Source of the DNA: Vulcaniibacterium tengchongense
Lineage (GTDB): Bacteria; Pseudomonadota; Gammaproteobacteria; Xanthomonadales; Xanthomonadaceae
Assembly (NCBI RefSeq): GCF_003814555.1
Contig: NZ_RKQN01000001.1
Location: 826,546 to 890,545, forward strand
DNA length: 64,000 nucleotides
Direction of reading: 5' to 3'
Shown here: positions 41,081 to 49,664 of the stretch, in pieces
Position numbering within the stretch: the stretch's first letter is position 1
How the letters are laid out: every line of letters starts with the position of its first letter
Program-made: the position numbers and the translations under genes
The notes under the pieces: model-generated
Databases searched by the model: none
Told to the model about the DNA's origin: nothing
Seen by the model: only the letters and a program-made list of their open reading frames with translations

Positions 41081-41311
41081 ATGAAGAGCGATAAGGACAT
41101 CGACAATCCGATCGTGCGCTACGTCGCATGCTTCGGCTCGGTACGGGAGGCGGCGCAGGCCGCCGGGGTCAGCACCGAGATGCTGCGCAGGATGCGCAAG
41201 CGCGGCTACGTGTCCACGCGCCAGCGCGCGTTGCAGATGGCGCAGGCCTGCCAGTTCCGGGTCAAGGCGACCGAGCTGATGGCGCTGACGCGCGCGGGGG
41301 CGGCGCCGTGA
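41081..41311 (+). CDS. Small Cro/YdaS-like DNA-binding protein
   Basis: The 76-residue protein begins MKSDKDIDNPIVRYVACFGS and contains a helix-turn-helix (SVREAAQAAGVSTEMLRRMR) of the kind found in YdaS-like Cro regulators. It is divergent from the XRE repressor and its gene ends in a GTGA overlap with the next gene. Neither ATG (41063 or 41081) has a clear ribosome site. The later one was chosen because a putative operator half site covers the first. Confidence 0.65.
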   Translation: MKSDKDIDNPIVRYVACFGSVREAAQAAGVSTEMLRRMRKRGYVSTRQRALQMAQACQFRVKATELMALTRAGAAP

Positions 41312-41697
41312 GAGCGGCGCCGGTGGCCGAGCCGATCGTGATCCGCATCGTCGAGCCGGCGGGCGCCGCGCACGCCTGGATCGCGCTGGCGCTGCTGGCG
41401 GCGGCGCTCGCTGCGCTCGCGGCCTGGTGGCTGGCGCGGCGGACCGGTGCGCGGCCGCGGCACGAGGACCGCGCCGCAGGCGAGGAGCGTAGCGGCCACG
41501 CGCTGTTGCGGCTCGCCCGCGAGATCGACGAGCACGCCGCCGAGCTGGAACGGGCCGGGGCGCCGTCGCGCCGGCACCGGTTGTGGGCGCGGCAATGCCG
41601 CGTGCTGGCCGCCGAGCGCCTGGAGCGGATCAACGCATTGATCCTGGAGGAGATGCGCGGCGCCGCGGCGCGCGGCCGCGGCGGGGGAGGGGCGTAG
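41308..41697 (+). CDS. Small membrane protein coupled to the Cro-like gene
   Basis: The 129-residue product starts from a GTG that overlaps the preceding TGA. One membrane helix (HAWIALALLAAALAALAAWW) is followed by a basic, then helical and probably coiled-coil cytoplasmic part (LLRLAREIDEHAAELERAGA, LAAERLERINALILEEM). The layout is reminiscent of phage lysis or spanin-like and regulatory membrane proteins, but no family was recognised. Confidence 0.55.
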   Translation: MRAAPVAEPIVIRIVEPAGAAHAWIALALLAAALAALAAWWLARRTGARPRHEDRAAGEERSGHALLRLAREIDEHAAELERAGAPSRRHRLWARQCRVLAAERLERINALILEEMRGAAARGRGGGGA

Positions 41698-41751
41698 CGG
41701 CTAGCCGCCAGGTCGCGCAGCGTCCCCGCGCCGGCTTGTATGCTTGCGCGG

Positions 41752-43929
41752 ATGGCTTCCGACGACTCCCGTTCCGGCGATCTTGCCGCGCTGGTGCCGC
41801 GCCGCGGCTACGCGCTCGCGCTGCTGGTGCTGGTCGGCTCCCTGGTGCTGGTGTTCACCGCCTGGAACGTGGCGCGCGAACGCGAACTGCGTGCCGCCGC
41901 GACCGAGTTCGTCAGCAGCGCGGACAAGCTCGCGGTCCGCTTGCGCAACGGCATGCTCGACCACGAACTGGTCGCGCGCGGCGGGGCCTCGCTGTTCGCC
42001 TCGCTGGCGCGCCCGACGCCGACGCAGTGGCGCGCCTACGTCGACGGCATGGCGGTGCAGCGCTTCCCCGGCATGGTCGGGCTGGGCTTCGTCGGCCACG
42101 TGCGCGGCTCGCGCCTGGACGAGCTGCAGCTGGAGTGGCGCGATTCGGGCTTCGGCATGCTCGAGGTGCGGCCGCGCGGGACGCGCCCCGCGTACGCGCC
42201 GATCCTGTACCTGGAACCGCGCACGCCGGCCAACCTGGAGGCGGTCGGTTTCGACCTGTACGCCCAGCCGGTCACCCGGAGCGCGCTGGAGCGGGCTCTG
42301 GAAAGCGGCCAGCCGGCGCTGACCGGGCCGCTGCAGTTGCTGCAGGACCGGCCCAGCCTGACCCGCGGCCTGGTGCTGTTCCTGCCGGTGTACCGCGCCG
42401 GCGACCGCCCGGCCACGCCGGCGGCGCGGCGGCTGTCGATCCAAGGCTGGGTCAGCGTGCCGATGCGGGTGGAAGGCTTCGTCCGCGGCGCGCTCGGCGG
42501 CCTGGTCGAAAGCGTGCGCATGCGCATCTACGACCTCGACGACGACCCGGTGCGGCCGATGTACGTCTCGCCGGCGAGCTCCGACGCGCGCCCGCCGGCG
42601 TTCCGCCGCAGCGTGGAGTTCGAGCAGTACGGCCGGCGCTGGCGGGTGGAGTTCGAATCGCCGCCGCTGGCCGAGGCGGTGCCGCGCCTGCGCAACCTGC
42701 AGAACATGCTCGCGCTGGGCCTGTTCTCGGCGCTGCTGTTGTACGCCGTGGCGTGGATGCTGGCGCGCACCGAGGCGCAGGCGTACCGGTTGGCGGCGCG
42801 CATGACCGAGGACTACCGGCGCAGCGAGATGCGCTTCCGCAGCGCGATGCAGTATTCGGCGATCGGCAAGGCCCTGCTCGACAGCGAGGGCCGGATCGTC
42901 GAGGCCAACCCGGCCTTGGCCGGGATCGTCGGCCTGCCGATGCCGAGCCTGATCGGCACGCGCTTCGAGGCGCTGTTCGAGAGCGAATCGAGCGAGGACG
43001 AGAGCGGCCCCGACGCCCAGGGGGTGCGCCGCGCCACGCGCTGGCTGCACCGCCTCGGCGGCGAGCCGCGCCAGGTCCAGCTGACCTATGCGCCGGTGCC
43101 GGGCAACGTCGGCCAGGACGTGGTCGGGTTGGTCCAGGTCGAGGACGTGACCGAGCGCCGCCGCGCCGAGGCCCGGGTGCGCGCGCTCAACCGCACCCTG
43201 GAGGCGCGGGTGGCGCTGCGCACGCGCGAGCTGAGCCAGGCCAACCAGGAGCTGGAGGCGTTCGCCTACAGCGTCTCGCACGACCTGCGCGCGCCGCTGC
43301 GGGCGATCGACGGCTTCAGCCGGATCCTGCTCGAGCGCTACGGCGACAGCCTCGACGACACCGCCCGCGGCTACCTGCTGCGGGTGCGCAAGGCCGCCGG
43401 GCGCATGGGCGAGCTGATCGACGCGCTGCTGAAGATGTCGCGGCTCAGTCGCAGCGAACTCAAGCTCGAGCCGGTGGACCTCAGCCGCCTCGCCGCCGAC
43501 GTGATCGAGGAACTGCGCGTGGGCGAGCCGGGCCGGCAGGTGGAGGCACGGATCGAACCGGGCCTGCAGGTGGTCGGCGACGCGGCGCTGCTGCGCAACC
43601 TGCTGGGCAACCTGCTGGGCAACGCGTGGAAGTTCACCCGGCGGCGCGCCGACGCGACGATCGAGTTCGGCGCGGCCGGCAGCGGCGGCGCGCGCGAGTT
43701 CTACGTGCGCGACAACGGCGCGGGGTTCTCCCAGGCGTACGCCGACAAGCTGTTCCGGCCGTTCCAGCGCCTGCATGCCAACACCGAGTTCTCCGGCCAC
43801 GGCGTCGGCCTGGCCTCGGTGAAGCGGATCATCGAGCGCCACGGCGGCGGCATCCGCGCCGAGGGCGAGGAGGGGGTGGGCGCGACGTTCTGGTTCACCC
43901 TGCCGGAGGCCGAGCCGGAAGACGTCTGA
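41752..43929 (+). CDS. CHASE-PAS sensor histidine kinase
   Basis: The 725-residue protein has an N-terminal membrane helix (YALALLVLVGSLVLVFTAW), a periplasmic CHASE domain (about 45-300, FPGMVGLGFVGHV, APILYLEPRTPANLEAVGFD), and a second helix (ALGLFSALLLYAVAWML). A PAS domain (MQYSAIGKALLDSEGRIVEA) and coiled coil lead to HisKA with H510 (YSVSHDLRAPLRAIDG) and HATPase (NLLGNAWKFT, DNGAGF, GHGVGLASVKRI). This resembles bacteriophytochrome-like kinases without the photosensor. No response regulator gene is adjacent. TATGCT lies 7 bases before the ATG at 41752, so the mRNA may be leaderless; an ATG at 41740 overlaps that hexamer. Confidence 0.9.
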   Translation: MASDDSRSGDLAALVPRRGYALALLVLVGSLVLVFTAWNVARERELRAAATEFVSSADKLAVRLRNGMLDHELVARGGASLFASLARPTPTQWRAYVDGMAVQRFPGMVGLGFVGHVRGSRLDELQLEWRDSGFGMLEVRPRGTRPAYAPILYLEPRTPANLEAVGFDLYAQPVTRSALERALESGQPALTGPLQLLQDRPSLTRGLVLFLPVYRAGDRPATPAARRLSIQGWVSVPMRVEGFVRGALGGLVESVRMRIYDLDDDPVRPMYVSPASSDARPPAFRRSVEFEQYGRRWRVEFESPPLAEAVPRLRNLQNMLALGLFSALLLYAVAWMLARTEAQAYRLAARMTEDYRRSEMRFRSAMQYSAIGKALLDSEGRIVEANPALAGIVGLPMPSLIGTRFEALFESESSEDESGPDAQGVRRATRWLHRLGGEPRQVQLTYAPVPGNVGQDVVGLVQVEDVTERRRAEARVRALNRTLEARVALRTRELSQANQELEAFAYSVSHDLRAPLRAIDGFSRILLERYGDSLDDTARGYLLRVRKAAGRMGELIDALLKMSRLSRSELKLEPVDLSRLAADVIEELRVGEPGRQVEARIEPGLQVVGDAALLRNLLGNLLGNAWKFTRRRADATIEFGAAGSGGAREFYVRDNGAGFSQAYADKLFRPFQRLHANTEFSGHGVGLASVKRIIERHGGGIRAEGEEGVGATFWFTLPEAEPEDV

Positions 43930-43953
43930 GCGCCGGCGCGGCGGTGCCGCGGA

Positions 43954-45087
43954 TCAGCGCGCCGTGCCGGCGCGCGCGCCGAGATGGCGCTTGAAGAACG
44001 CGACGACCGCGTCGTACGCGGCGCGCGATTCCGGCGGCTCGGGATCGGAGAAGAACGCGTGCGCCATGCCGTCGTACACGTGCAGCTCCGCCGGCACGCC
44101 GGCCGCGGCGAGCAGGGCATGGCTGCGCACCGCGGCGCTCATCAGGAAGTCGCGCGTGCCGGTGATCAGCAGCGTCGGCGGGAACCGGGCCACGTAGTCC
44201 GGGTGCAGGCCGGGGAACACCTGCGGGTCGTGCATCGGCGCGTCGCGCAGATAGGGCAGCTCGCTCAGGCGCGGCGGCGCGGCCGGCATCGGCGCGCCGT
44301 CGAGCAGCGGCGCGACGTAGACCGAATCGCCGTCCGGCGGCACGAAACCCGCGCAGAGAATGCCGACCGCGCCGGGCAGCGGCAGCTGCCGCGCGATGAA
44401 CCGGGCCACCGCCTGGGCGGCGAGATAGCCGCCGGCCGAGCAGCCGTACACGCCGATGTCCTCGGCGCGGTGTTCGTCCAGCAGCGCGCGGTACACGGCC
44501 TCCACGTCCTCGCTGGCGGCGGGGAAGGCGTGCTCCGGCCCTTGCCGGTAGTCGACCGAGACCACGGTCATGCCGGACAGCGCGGCGATCGGGATCGACT
44601 CCACCAGCGCGCCGCTGCGCGCGCCCCACAGGAAGGCGCCGCCGTGCAGGTTGATCAGCACCCGCCGGTCGCGCGGCCCGCCGCGGGGCTCGACCACGTC
44701 GGCGAGCACTCCGCCGTAGCGCCGCTCGCGGGTGGTCACCGCGTAGCGCTTGCGCATGCGCTCGACCCGGTCGCGGTTGATCGCGTCGTAGAACGCCCGC
44801 TTCTGCTCGATCGTGGTGAGCGCGGCGGCCTGCCGGTCCTCCTCGCGCAGGCGGTGGAACTGCGCCCGGGCCTCGGGCGAGGCGTAGGCCGAGAACGGCG
44901 CCCGCGGCGCGGGTGCCGGCGGCTCGGCCGGCGCGGCGAAGGCGTTTGCGGCCGCGGCCAGCAGCAGCGCGGCGAACAGCCGTGCCGCGCCCGCGCCTCC
45001 GGCAAGGGCGGCATGCGGGCGCGCGGCGATGCCGGCGGCCCCGCGGGAGCGCCGGTGCGGCTGGCCTTCCTCCAGAATCGGGTTCAT
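43954..45087 (-). CDS. Exported alpha/beta hydrolase (HSL-type esterase)
   Basis: The 377-residue protein has a hydrophobic export segment at about 35-52 (RLFAALLLAAAANAFAAP) after an unusually long 34-residue leader. The hormone-sensitive-lipase-like features are HGGAFLWG (148-155, oxyanion hole), GCSAGG with nucleophile S217, VDYRQGPEHAFPAA, D313 (ITGTRDFL) and H343 (YDGMAHAFF). AGGAG stands 5 bases before the ATG. It probably hydrolyses short-chain esters or drugs; the natural substrate is unknown. It is convergent with the CHASE kinase gene. Confidence 0.9.
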   Translation of the reverse strand: MNPILEEGQPHRRSRGAAGIAARPHAALAGGAGAARLFAALLLAAAANAFAAPAEPPAPAPRAPFSAYASPEARAQFHRLREEDRQAAALTTIEQKRAFYDAINRDRVERMRKRYAVTTRERRYGGVLADVVEPRGGPRDRRVLINLHGGAFLWGARSGALVESIPIAALSGMTVVSVDYRQGPEHAFPAASEDVEAVYRALLDEHRAEDIGVYGCSAGGYLAAQAVARFIARQLPLPGAVGILCAGFVPPDGDSVYVAPLLDGAPMPAAPPRLSELPYLRDAPMHDPQVFPGLHPDYVARFPPTLLITGTRDFLMSAAVRSHALLAAAGVPAELHVYDGMAHAFFSDPEPPESRAAYDAVVAFFKRHLGARAGTAR

Positions 45088-45376
45088 GTCGGCTCCTCAG
45101 GGGCTGCGGTCGACCGCGAGGCGATGCTGCGGCAGGGTCGAACGGCACGTCGGCCGCCACCTTAGGCGGCGCCCGTCGGCGGAGCGTCAAGCCGCGGCGC
45201 GAAGGCGCGCGCCGCGCCGCCGTGGGAGCCCGGTGTTGCCGCGGCCGGCGCCGCCGGCAGGCACCCGTCGGCGAGACGGCAGCCGCCGCGGCGGTGCGGT
45301 CCGGGCGGGTGGACGGGCATCGCCTGCCCGGCGCCGGCGACCCGGACGATGGCCGGCGCGTGAGCCGCGACGTGCC

Positions 45377-45889
45377 TCAGGCGTCCTTGTTGTGCCGCCG
45401 CAGCAGGCGCTGCTTCTCCCGCTGCCAGTCGCGCTCCTTGCTCGCCTCGCGCTTGTCGTGCGCCTGCTTGCCCTTGGCCAGCGCGAGTTCGGCCTTGACC
45501 CGGTTGCCCTTCCAGTACAGCGCGGTCGGCACCAGGGTGTAGCCGTCGCGCTGGACCCGGCCGATCAGGGTGTCGATCTCGCGCCGGTGCAGCAGCAGCT
45601 TGCGGGTGCGCCGCTCCTCGGCGACGACGTGGGTCGAGGCCGAGATCAGCGGGGTGATCTGCGCGCCGAACAGGTACATCTCGCCATCGCGCACCACCGC
45701 GTAGCTCTCGCCGATGTTGGCGCGGCCGGCGCGGATCGCCTTCAGTTCCCAGCCTTGCAGCGCCAGGCCGGCCTCGAAGCGCTGCTCCAGGTGGTAGTCG
45801 TGGCGGGCGCGCTTGTTCAGCGCGATGGTGCCGCCGGCGCCGCCCTTTCCTTTATCCTTGGCCGCTTTCTTGCTCGAATTCTTGCTCAT
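45377..45889 (-). CDS. smpB: SsrA-binding protein
   Basis: The 170-residue protein has the SmpB OB-fold blocks: [53 protein letters not shown] and [20 protein letters not shown]. It ends in a basic tail ([20 protein letters not shown]) that mimics the codon-anticodon stem. It delivers tmRNA to stalled ribosomes. The Lys-rich N-terminal extension ([13 protein letters not shown]) is common. GACAAT ends 6 bases before the ATG with no ribosome site. It is divergent from ratA. Confidence 0.96.
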   Translation of the reverse strand: MSKNSSKKAAKDKGKGGAGGTIALNKRARHDYHLEQRFEAGLALQGWELKAIRAGRANIGESYAVVRDGEMYLFGAQITPLISASTHVVAEERRTRKLLLHRREIDTLIGRVQRDGYTLVPTALYWKGNRVKAELALAKGKQAHDKREASKERDWQREKQRLLRRHNKDA

Positions 45890-45947
45890 CGCGCCATTGT
45901 CCCCGAAACCGGGGGCCGCGGGCGATCCGCCGCGCGATACGCCGCCC

Positions 45948-46382
45948 ATGCAGACGATCCGCCGTTCCGCCCTGGTCGAACACTCCGCCGCGCGCATGTT
46001 CGCGCTGGTCAACGACGTCGCCGCCTACGCGCGCCGCTTCGCCTGGTGCGAGAACTCGCAGGTGCTGGAGGCGGAGGACGGCCGCATGGTGGCCCGGCTC
46101 GACGTCGGCCTGGGCAGGCTGCGTACCTGGTTCGTCACCGAGAACACCTACGCGCCGCCGCACCACATCGACCTGAAGCTGGTCGACGGGCCGTTCCGCC
46201 GCCTGAGCGGGCGCTGGGAGTTCCACGCCCTGGACGAATCGGCGTGCAAGGTGACGCTGACCCTGCAGTTCGAGCCGACCGCGAAGCTGCTCGGCCCGGC
46301 GCTGGCGCTCGGCCTGCAGAGCCTGGCGGACCGCATGGTCGACGACTTCGTGCGCGTCGCCGACGGCGGGGAGGCGTCGTGA
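45948..46382 (+). CDS. ratA: RatA-family START-domain protein (coenzyme Q-binding/ribosome-association type)
   Basis: The 144-residue protein has the START/polyketide cyclase-like fold of RatA/COQ10: [76 protein letters not shown]. coli RatA binds the 50S subunit, and homologues bind ubiquinone. It is divergent from smpB and overlaps ratB, the order seen in E. coli. The ATG is 7 bases after a CGATAC hexamer and lacks a ribosome site. Confidence 0.9.
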   Translation: MQTIRRSALVEHSAARMFALVNDVAAYARRFAWCENSQVLEAEDGRMVARLDVGLGRLRTWFVTENTYAPPHHIDLKLVDGPFRRLSGRWEFHALDESACKVTLTLQFEPTAKLLGPALALGLQSLADRMVDDFVRVADGGEAS

Positions 46383-46654
46383 GGGTCGAGGTCGTGCGCG
46401 CCTGGCCGCGGCGCCACGAAGCGGTGGCGCTGGAACTGCCGGCGGGCGCGCGGGTCGCCGATGCGCTGCGCGCCGCCGGCTGGGAGCGCGACCCGGAAAC
46501 GGTGGCCTACGCGGTGTTCGGCGTGCGCGCCGGGCCCGATACGCCGCTGCACGACGGCGACCGGATCGAGTTGCTGCGGCCGCTGCTGGCCGACCCGAAG
46601 ACGGCGCGGCGGCAGCGGGCATCGGGGCAGCGCGGCGGCCGCGCGCAGCGCTGA
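46379..46654 (+). CDS. ratB: RnfH/RatB-family ubiquitin-like protein
   Basis: The 91-residue protein (GTG start, GTGA overlap with ratA) reads [20 protein letters not shown], then GARVADALRAAGW, AVFGVRAGPDTPLHDGDRIE and LLRPLLADPKTARRQRA. The beta-grasp fold with the closing RPL-x2-DPK-x2-RRxR signature is typical of RnfH. Its role is unclear. It is co-transcribed with ratA. Confidence 0.88.
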   Translation: MRVEVVRAWPRRHEAVALELPAGARVADALRAAGWERDPETVAYAVFGVRAGPDTPLHDGDRIELLRPLLADPKTARRQRASGQRGGRAQR

Positions 46655-46846
46655 AGGGGCTGCGTCCGCTGCGGCGGGCAAGGGCGCCCGGACGCGGCGC
46701 GCGAACAGCGTGGGCGCATCCGGGCGGCGCGGGAACGGCGGCTCGCGGCTCCGCGTCCATGCGCCCGCGCCGGCAGCGGCTTCTTTCGCATCGGCTCCGA
46801 TGGGCGCGCTCGCTCGTCTGCGCAGCGGATCGCCGGCGCAGGGCGG

Positions 46847-46887
46847 CACCGGAAAAACGAAGCCCCTCTGCGCGGGCGGAGAGGGGC
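46847..46887 (-). terminator. Terminator of bamE
   Basis: GCCCCTCT/AGAGGGGC (46862-46869 and 46880-46887) forms an 8-base-pair stem, and on the minus strand it is followed by TTCGTTTTTCC. Confidence 0.7.
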
Positions 46888-46918
46888 GGGGCGAGGAACC
46901 GGCGGGGCGAAACCGCGC

Positions 46919-47326
46919 TCAGCGCCCGCGCTTCTTCTTGTCGTCCTTCGGCAGGTTGCGACCGAACTGCTTCGGCGCCGCCTTGGCCAGCTGCTCGTCC
47001 TGCTCGGGGAAGTACTCGCCTTCCCAGCGCGCCAGCGTGTCGCCTTCGAACCACAGGGTCAGGTTCTTGACCTCGGTGCGGCCGCGGCGGTCGGTGCGCT
47101 GGCTCGCGGTGTAGTCCCAGCGGTCGTGATGGAACGGGTCGGCGATCGACGGCGTGCCCAGCAGCGCCACCACCTGCTGCTTGCTCAGGCCGGGCTGCAG
47201 CTGCTCGACGTTGGCCTTCTCCAGCAGGTTGCCCTGGTAGATGGGCTGCTTGTACAAGATGCCGCAGCCTCCGGTCAGCAGGGCGACGGAGAGGGCCAGC
47301 AGGAGCTTGTACGTGGGCTTCGGCAT
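46919..47326 (-). CDS. bamE: Outer-membrane assembly lipoprotein BamE
   Basis: The 135-residue precursor has a lipobox LTGGC with C21. The SmpA/OmlA domain follows: YKQPIYQGNLLEKANVEQLQ, GLSKQQVVALLGTPSIADPF and HHDRWDYTASQR. The tail is basic (KQFGRNLPKDDKKKRGR). It is part of the BAM complex that inserts beta-barrel proteins, relevant here for the usher, OmpW-like protein and autotransporter. It is divergent from fur, as in many gamma-proteobacteria (omlA-fur). Confidence 0.95.
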   Translation of the reverse strand: MPKPTYKLLLALSVALLTGGCGILYKQPIYQGNLLEKANVEQLQPGLSKQQVVALLGTPSIADPFHHDRWDYTASQRTDRRGRTEVKNLTLWFEGDTLARWEGEYFPEQDEQLAKAAPKQFGRNLPKDDKKKRGR

Positions 47327-47465
47327 CGGAATCGGCGGCGGGCAATGATCGCCGGATGATACACTGAAGGCCGCTCCCCCGACGCGCGGAAGCCGGCGGC
47401 CGCCGACGCGGTGCGTTCATCCGCCGTTGCGGCGCCGATGCGCCGCGCCAGCTGAGGACCCGAAC

Positions 47466-47867
47466 ATGGAATCGCAAGATCTGCGCGCCGCCGGTCTCAA
47501 GGTGACGCACCCGCGCCTGCGCATCCTGGAACTGCTCGAGCAGGCCAAGCCGCGGCACATGACCGCCGAGGACATCTACCGGATGCTGATGGAGCGGGGC
47601 GAGGACATCGGCCTGGCCACGGTGTACCGGGTGCTGACCCAGTTCGAGGCCGCCGGCCTGGTGCTCAAGCACAACTTCGAGGCCGGCCAGTCGGTGTACG
47701 AACTCGACCGCGGCCACCACCACGACCACATGGTCGACGTCGACACCGGCAAGATCATCGAGTTCGAGAGTCCCGAGATCGAGGAACTGCAGCGCAGGAT
47801 CGCCGCGCGGCACGGCTACGAGATCGAGGACCACTCGCTGGTGCTGTACGTGCGCAAGAAGCGGTGA
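47466..47867 (+). CDS. fur: Ferric uptake regulator
   Basis: The 133-residue protein has the winged-helix DNA-binding domain (LRAAGLKVTHPRLRILELLE, DIGLATVYRVLTQFEAAGLV) and the metal-binding HHHDH at 84-88 (RGHHHDHMVDVDTG). The E-rich dimer interface is FESPEIEELQ, and the C terminus is EIEDHSLVLYVRKKR. The C-terminal CxxC pair of E. coli Fur is absent, as in several relatives. It represses iron-uptake genes when loaded with ferrous iron. The promoter lies in the 139-base gap shared with bamE. Confidence 0.96.
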   Translation: MESQDLRAAGLKVTHPRLRILELLEQAKPRHMTAEDIYRMLMERGEDIGLATVYRVLTQFEAAGLVLKHNFEAGQSVYELDRGHHHDHMVDVDTGKIIEFESPEIEELQRRIAARHGYEIEDHSLVLYVRKKR

Positions 47868-47876
47868 GGAGCCGCT

Positions 47877-49544
47877 TCAACCCGCGTCGGCCAGCAGCCG
47901 CTTCGCCGCCGCGCGCGCCTCGCGGGTCAGCTCGACGCCGCCGAGCATGCGCGCCAGTTCCTCCTCGCGTTCCTTCGCGCCCAGCGCCTGCACCGAGCTG
48001 CGGGTGACCCCGTCGCTGGCGGCCTTGCTGACCCGGTAGTGCGCATGGCCCTGCGCCGCGACCTGCGGCAGGTGGGTCACGCACAGCACCTGGCGGCTGG
48101 CGCCGAGCGCGCGCAGCTTCTGCCCGACGATCTCCGCGACCGCGCCGCCGATGCCGGTGTCGACCTCGTCGAACACCATCGTCGGCACCGCGTCCAGGCC
48201 GAGCGCGGCGACCTCGATCGCCAGCGAGATGCGCGACAGCTCGCCGCCGGAGGCGACCTTGCGCAGCGGCCGCGCCGGCTGGCCCGGGTTGGCCGCGACC
48301 AGGAACTCGACGCGCTCGCCGCCCTGCGGATCGGGGCGGTCCTCCTCCAGCGGTTCGATCTCCACCTCGAACCGGCCGCCGCCCATGCCGAGCTCGGCGA
48401 TCAGCGCGGTGGTCGATTGGGACAGGCGCTGCGCCGCGGCGCGGCGGGCGGCACCGAGCGCGTCGGCGGCGGCGCGCCAGTCGCGGCGCGCGGCCTCGAT
48501 CTCGCGGTCGAGCCCGGCCAGGCGCTCGCCGGCGCCGCGCAGCGCCTCCAGTTCCGCGGCCAGGGCGTCGCGCTGCGCGGCCAGGCCCTCCGGCGGCACG
48601 CGGTGCTTGCGCGCCAGTTCGTGCAGGCGCCCGAGCCGGCGCTCGAGGTCCTCGAACGCATCCGGGTCGAGGTCGAGATCGCTGCGGATGCGCTCCAGCA
48701 GCGCCGCGGCCTCGTCGATCTGGATCGCGGCCTGGTCGAGCATGGCGTCGACTTCCTCCAGCCGCGGCTCGTGCTCGGCGACGCGCTGCAGTTCGCCGCG
48801 CACCTGCTGCAGGCCGCGCGACAGCGAGGGGCCGTCGTCGCCGCCGAGGCGGGCGAAGGCGCCGTCGCAGGCGGCGATCAGGCCGGCGGCATGGGCATGG
48901 CGGCGGTGGTCCGCGAGCAGCTTCTCGATCGCCTCCGGCTCCAGCGTCTCGCGCTCGAGCTCGCGGTACTGGTGCTCGAGCCAGGCGATGCGGTCGGAGA
49001 CGTCGCCCTGGGCGGACAGTGCGTCGCGCTCGCGCAGCAGCGCGCTCCAGCGCGCGGCCGCGGCCTCGACCGCCCGGCGCGGAGCCTCGCAGCGGCCGAA
49101 GGCGTCGAGCAGCGCGAGCTGGCTGGCCCTGGACAGCAGCGCCTGGTGCTCGTGCTGGCCGTGGATCTCGACCAGGCGGCCGGCGAGCTCGCCGAGCTGG
49201 CCGAGGGTGACCGGGCGGCCGTTGACCCAGGCCTTGGAGCCGCCGTCGGCGCGGATCACCCGGCGGATCTGGCAGGCCTCGTCCTCGTCCAGTTCGTTCT
49301 CGGCCAGCCAAGCGCGGGCGAGCGGGGCGTCGTCGAGGCTGAAGTCGGCGACCAGTTCGGCGCGGTCGGCGCCGTGCCGGACCACGCCGCTGTCGGCGCG
49401 CAGGCCCGAGAGCAGGCCGAGCGCGTCCACCAGCAGCGACTTGCCGGCGCCGGTTTCGCCGGAAATCACGGTCAGGCCCGGGCCGAAGCTCAGTTCGGCG
49501 GCGCTGACCACGGCGAAGTGCTTGAGCGAAAGATGGGTGAGCAT
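47877..49544 (-). CDS. recN: DNA repair protein RecN
   Basis: The 555-residue SMC-like ATPase has Walker A GETGAGKS at 29-36 and the VNGRPVTLGQLGELAGRLVE and IHGQHEHQALL segments. A central coiled coil of moderate length follows, then the signature KVASGGELSRISLAIEVAAL, Walker B TMVFDEVDTGIGG and the CVTHLPQVAAQGHAHY switch. It acts in double-strand break repair. CACAAT lies 9 bases before the ATG and there is no ribosome site. It is convergent with fur (9-base gap). Confidence 0.96.
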   Translation of the reverse strand: MLTHLSLKHFAVVSAAELSFGPGLTVISGETGAGKSLLVDALGLLSGLRADSGVVRHGADRAELVADFSLDDAPLARAWLAENELDEDEACQIRRVIRADGGSKAWVNGRPVTLGQLGELAGRLVEIHGQHEHQALLSRASQLALLDAFGRCEAPRRAVEAAAARWSALLRERDALSAQGDVSDRIAWLEHQYRELERETLEPEAIEKLLADHRRHAHAAGLIAACDGAFARLGGDDGPSLSRGLQQVRGELQRVAEHEPRLEEVDAMLDQAAIQIDEAAALLERIRSDLDLDPDAFEDLERRLGRLHELARKHRVPPEGLAAQRDALAAELEALRGAGERLAGLDREIEAARRDWRAAADALGAARRAAAQRLSQSTTALIAELGMGGGRFEVEIEPLEEDRPDPQGGERVEFLVAANPGQPARPLRKVASGGELSRISLAIEVAALGLDAVPTMVFDEVDTGIGGAVAEIVGQKLRALGASRQVLCVTHLPQVAAQGHAHYRVSKAASDGVTRSSVQALGAKEREEELARMLGGVELTREARAAAKRLLADAG

Positions 49545-49598
49545 CGGGGCGCGATTGTGCCTCGGGTCGATGGCGGCGGGATAGCGCAGGTGTAGCAG

Positions 49599-49620
49599 GC
49601 CGGCGTCGCGCCGGCGGCGA
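49599..49620. repeat. REP-like palindromic repeat, copy 2
   Basis: This 22-base sequence is identical to the copy at 18365-18386 in the fimbrial operon. It lies between the divergent recN and hrcA genes, just upstream of the hrcA -35 element, preceded by GGTGTAGCAG. Confidence 0.5.
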
Positions 49621-49629
49621 CGGCGCGTC

Positions 49630-49658
49630 TTGCATGGCCCCGGCCGCGGGCGTATATC
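49630..49658 (+). promoter_or_regulatory. Sigma-70-like promoter of hrcA
   Basis: TTGCAT at 49630-49635 and TATATC at 49653-49658 are 17 bases apart. The ATG of hrcA begins 6 bases after the -10, so the transcript probably starts at or near the ATG. Confidence 0.6.
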
Positions 49659-49664
49659 GCCGGC

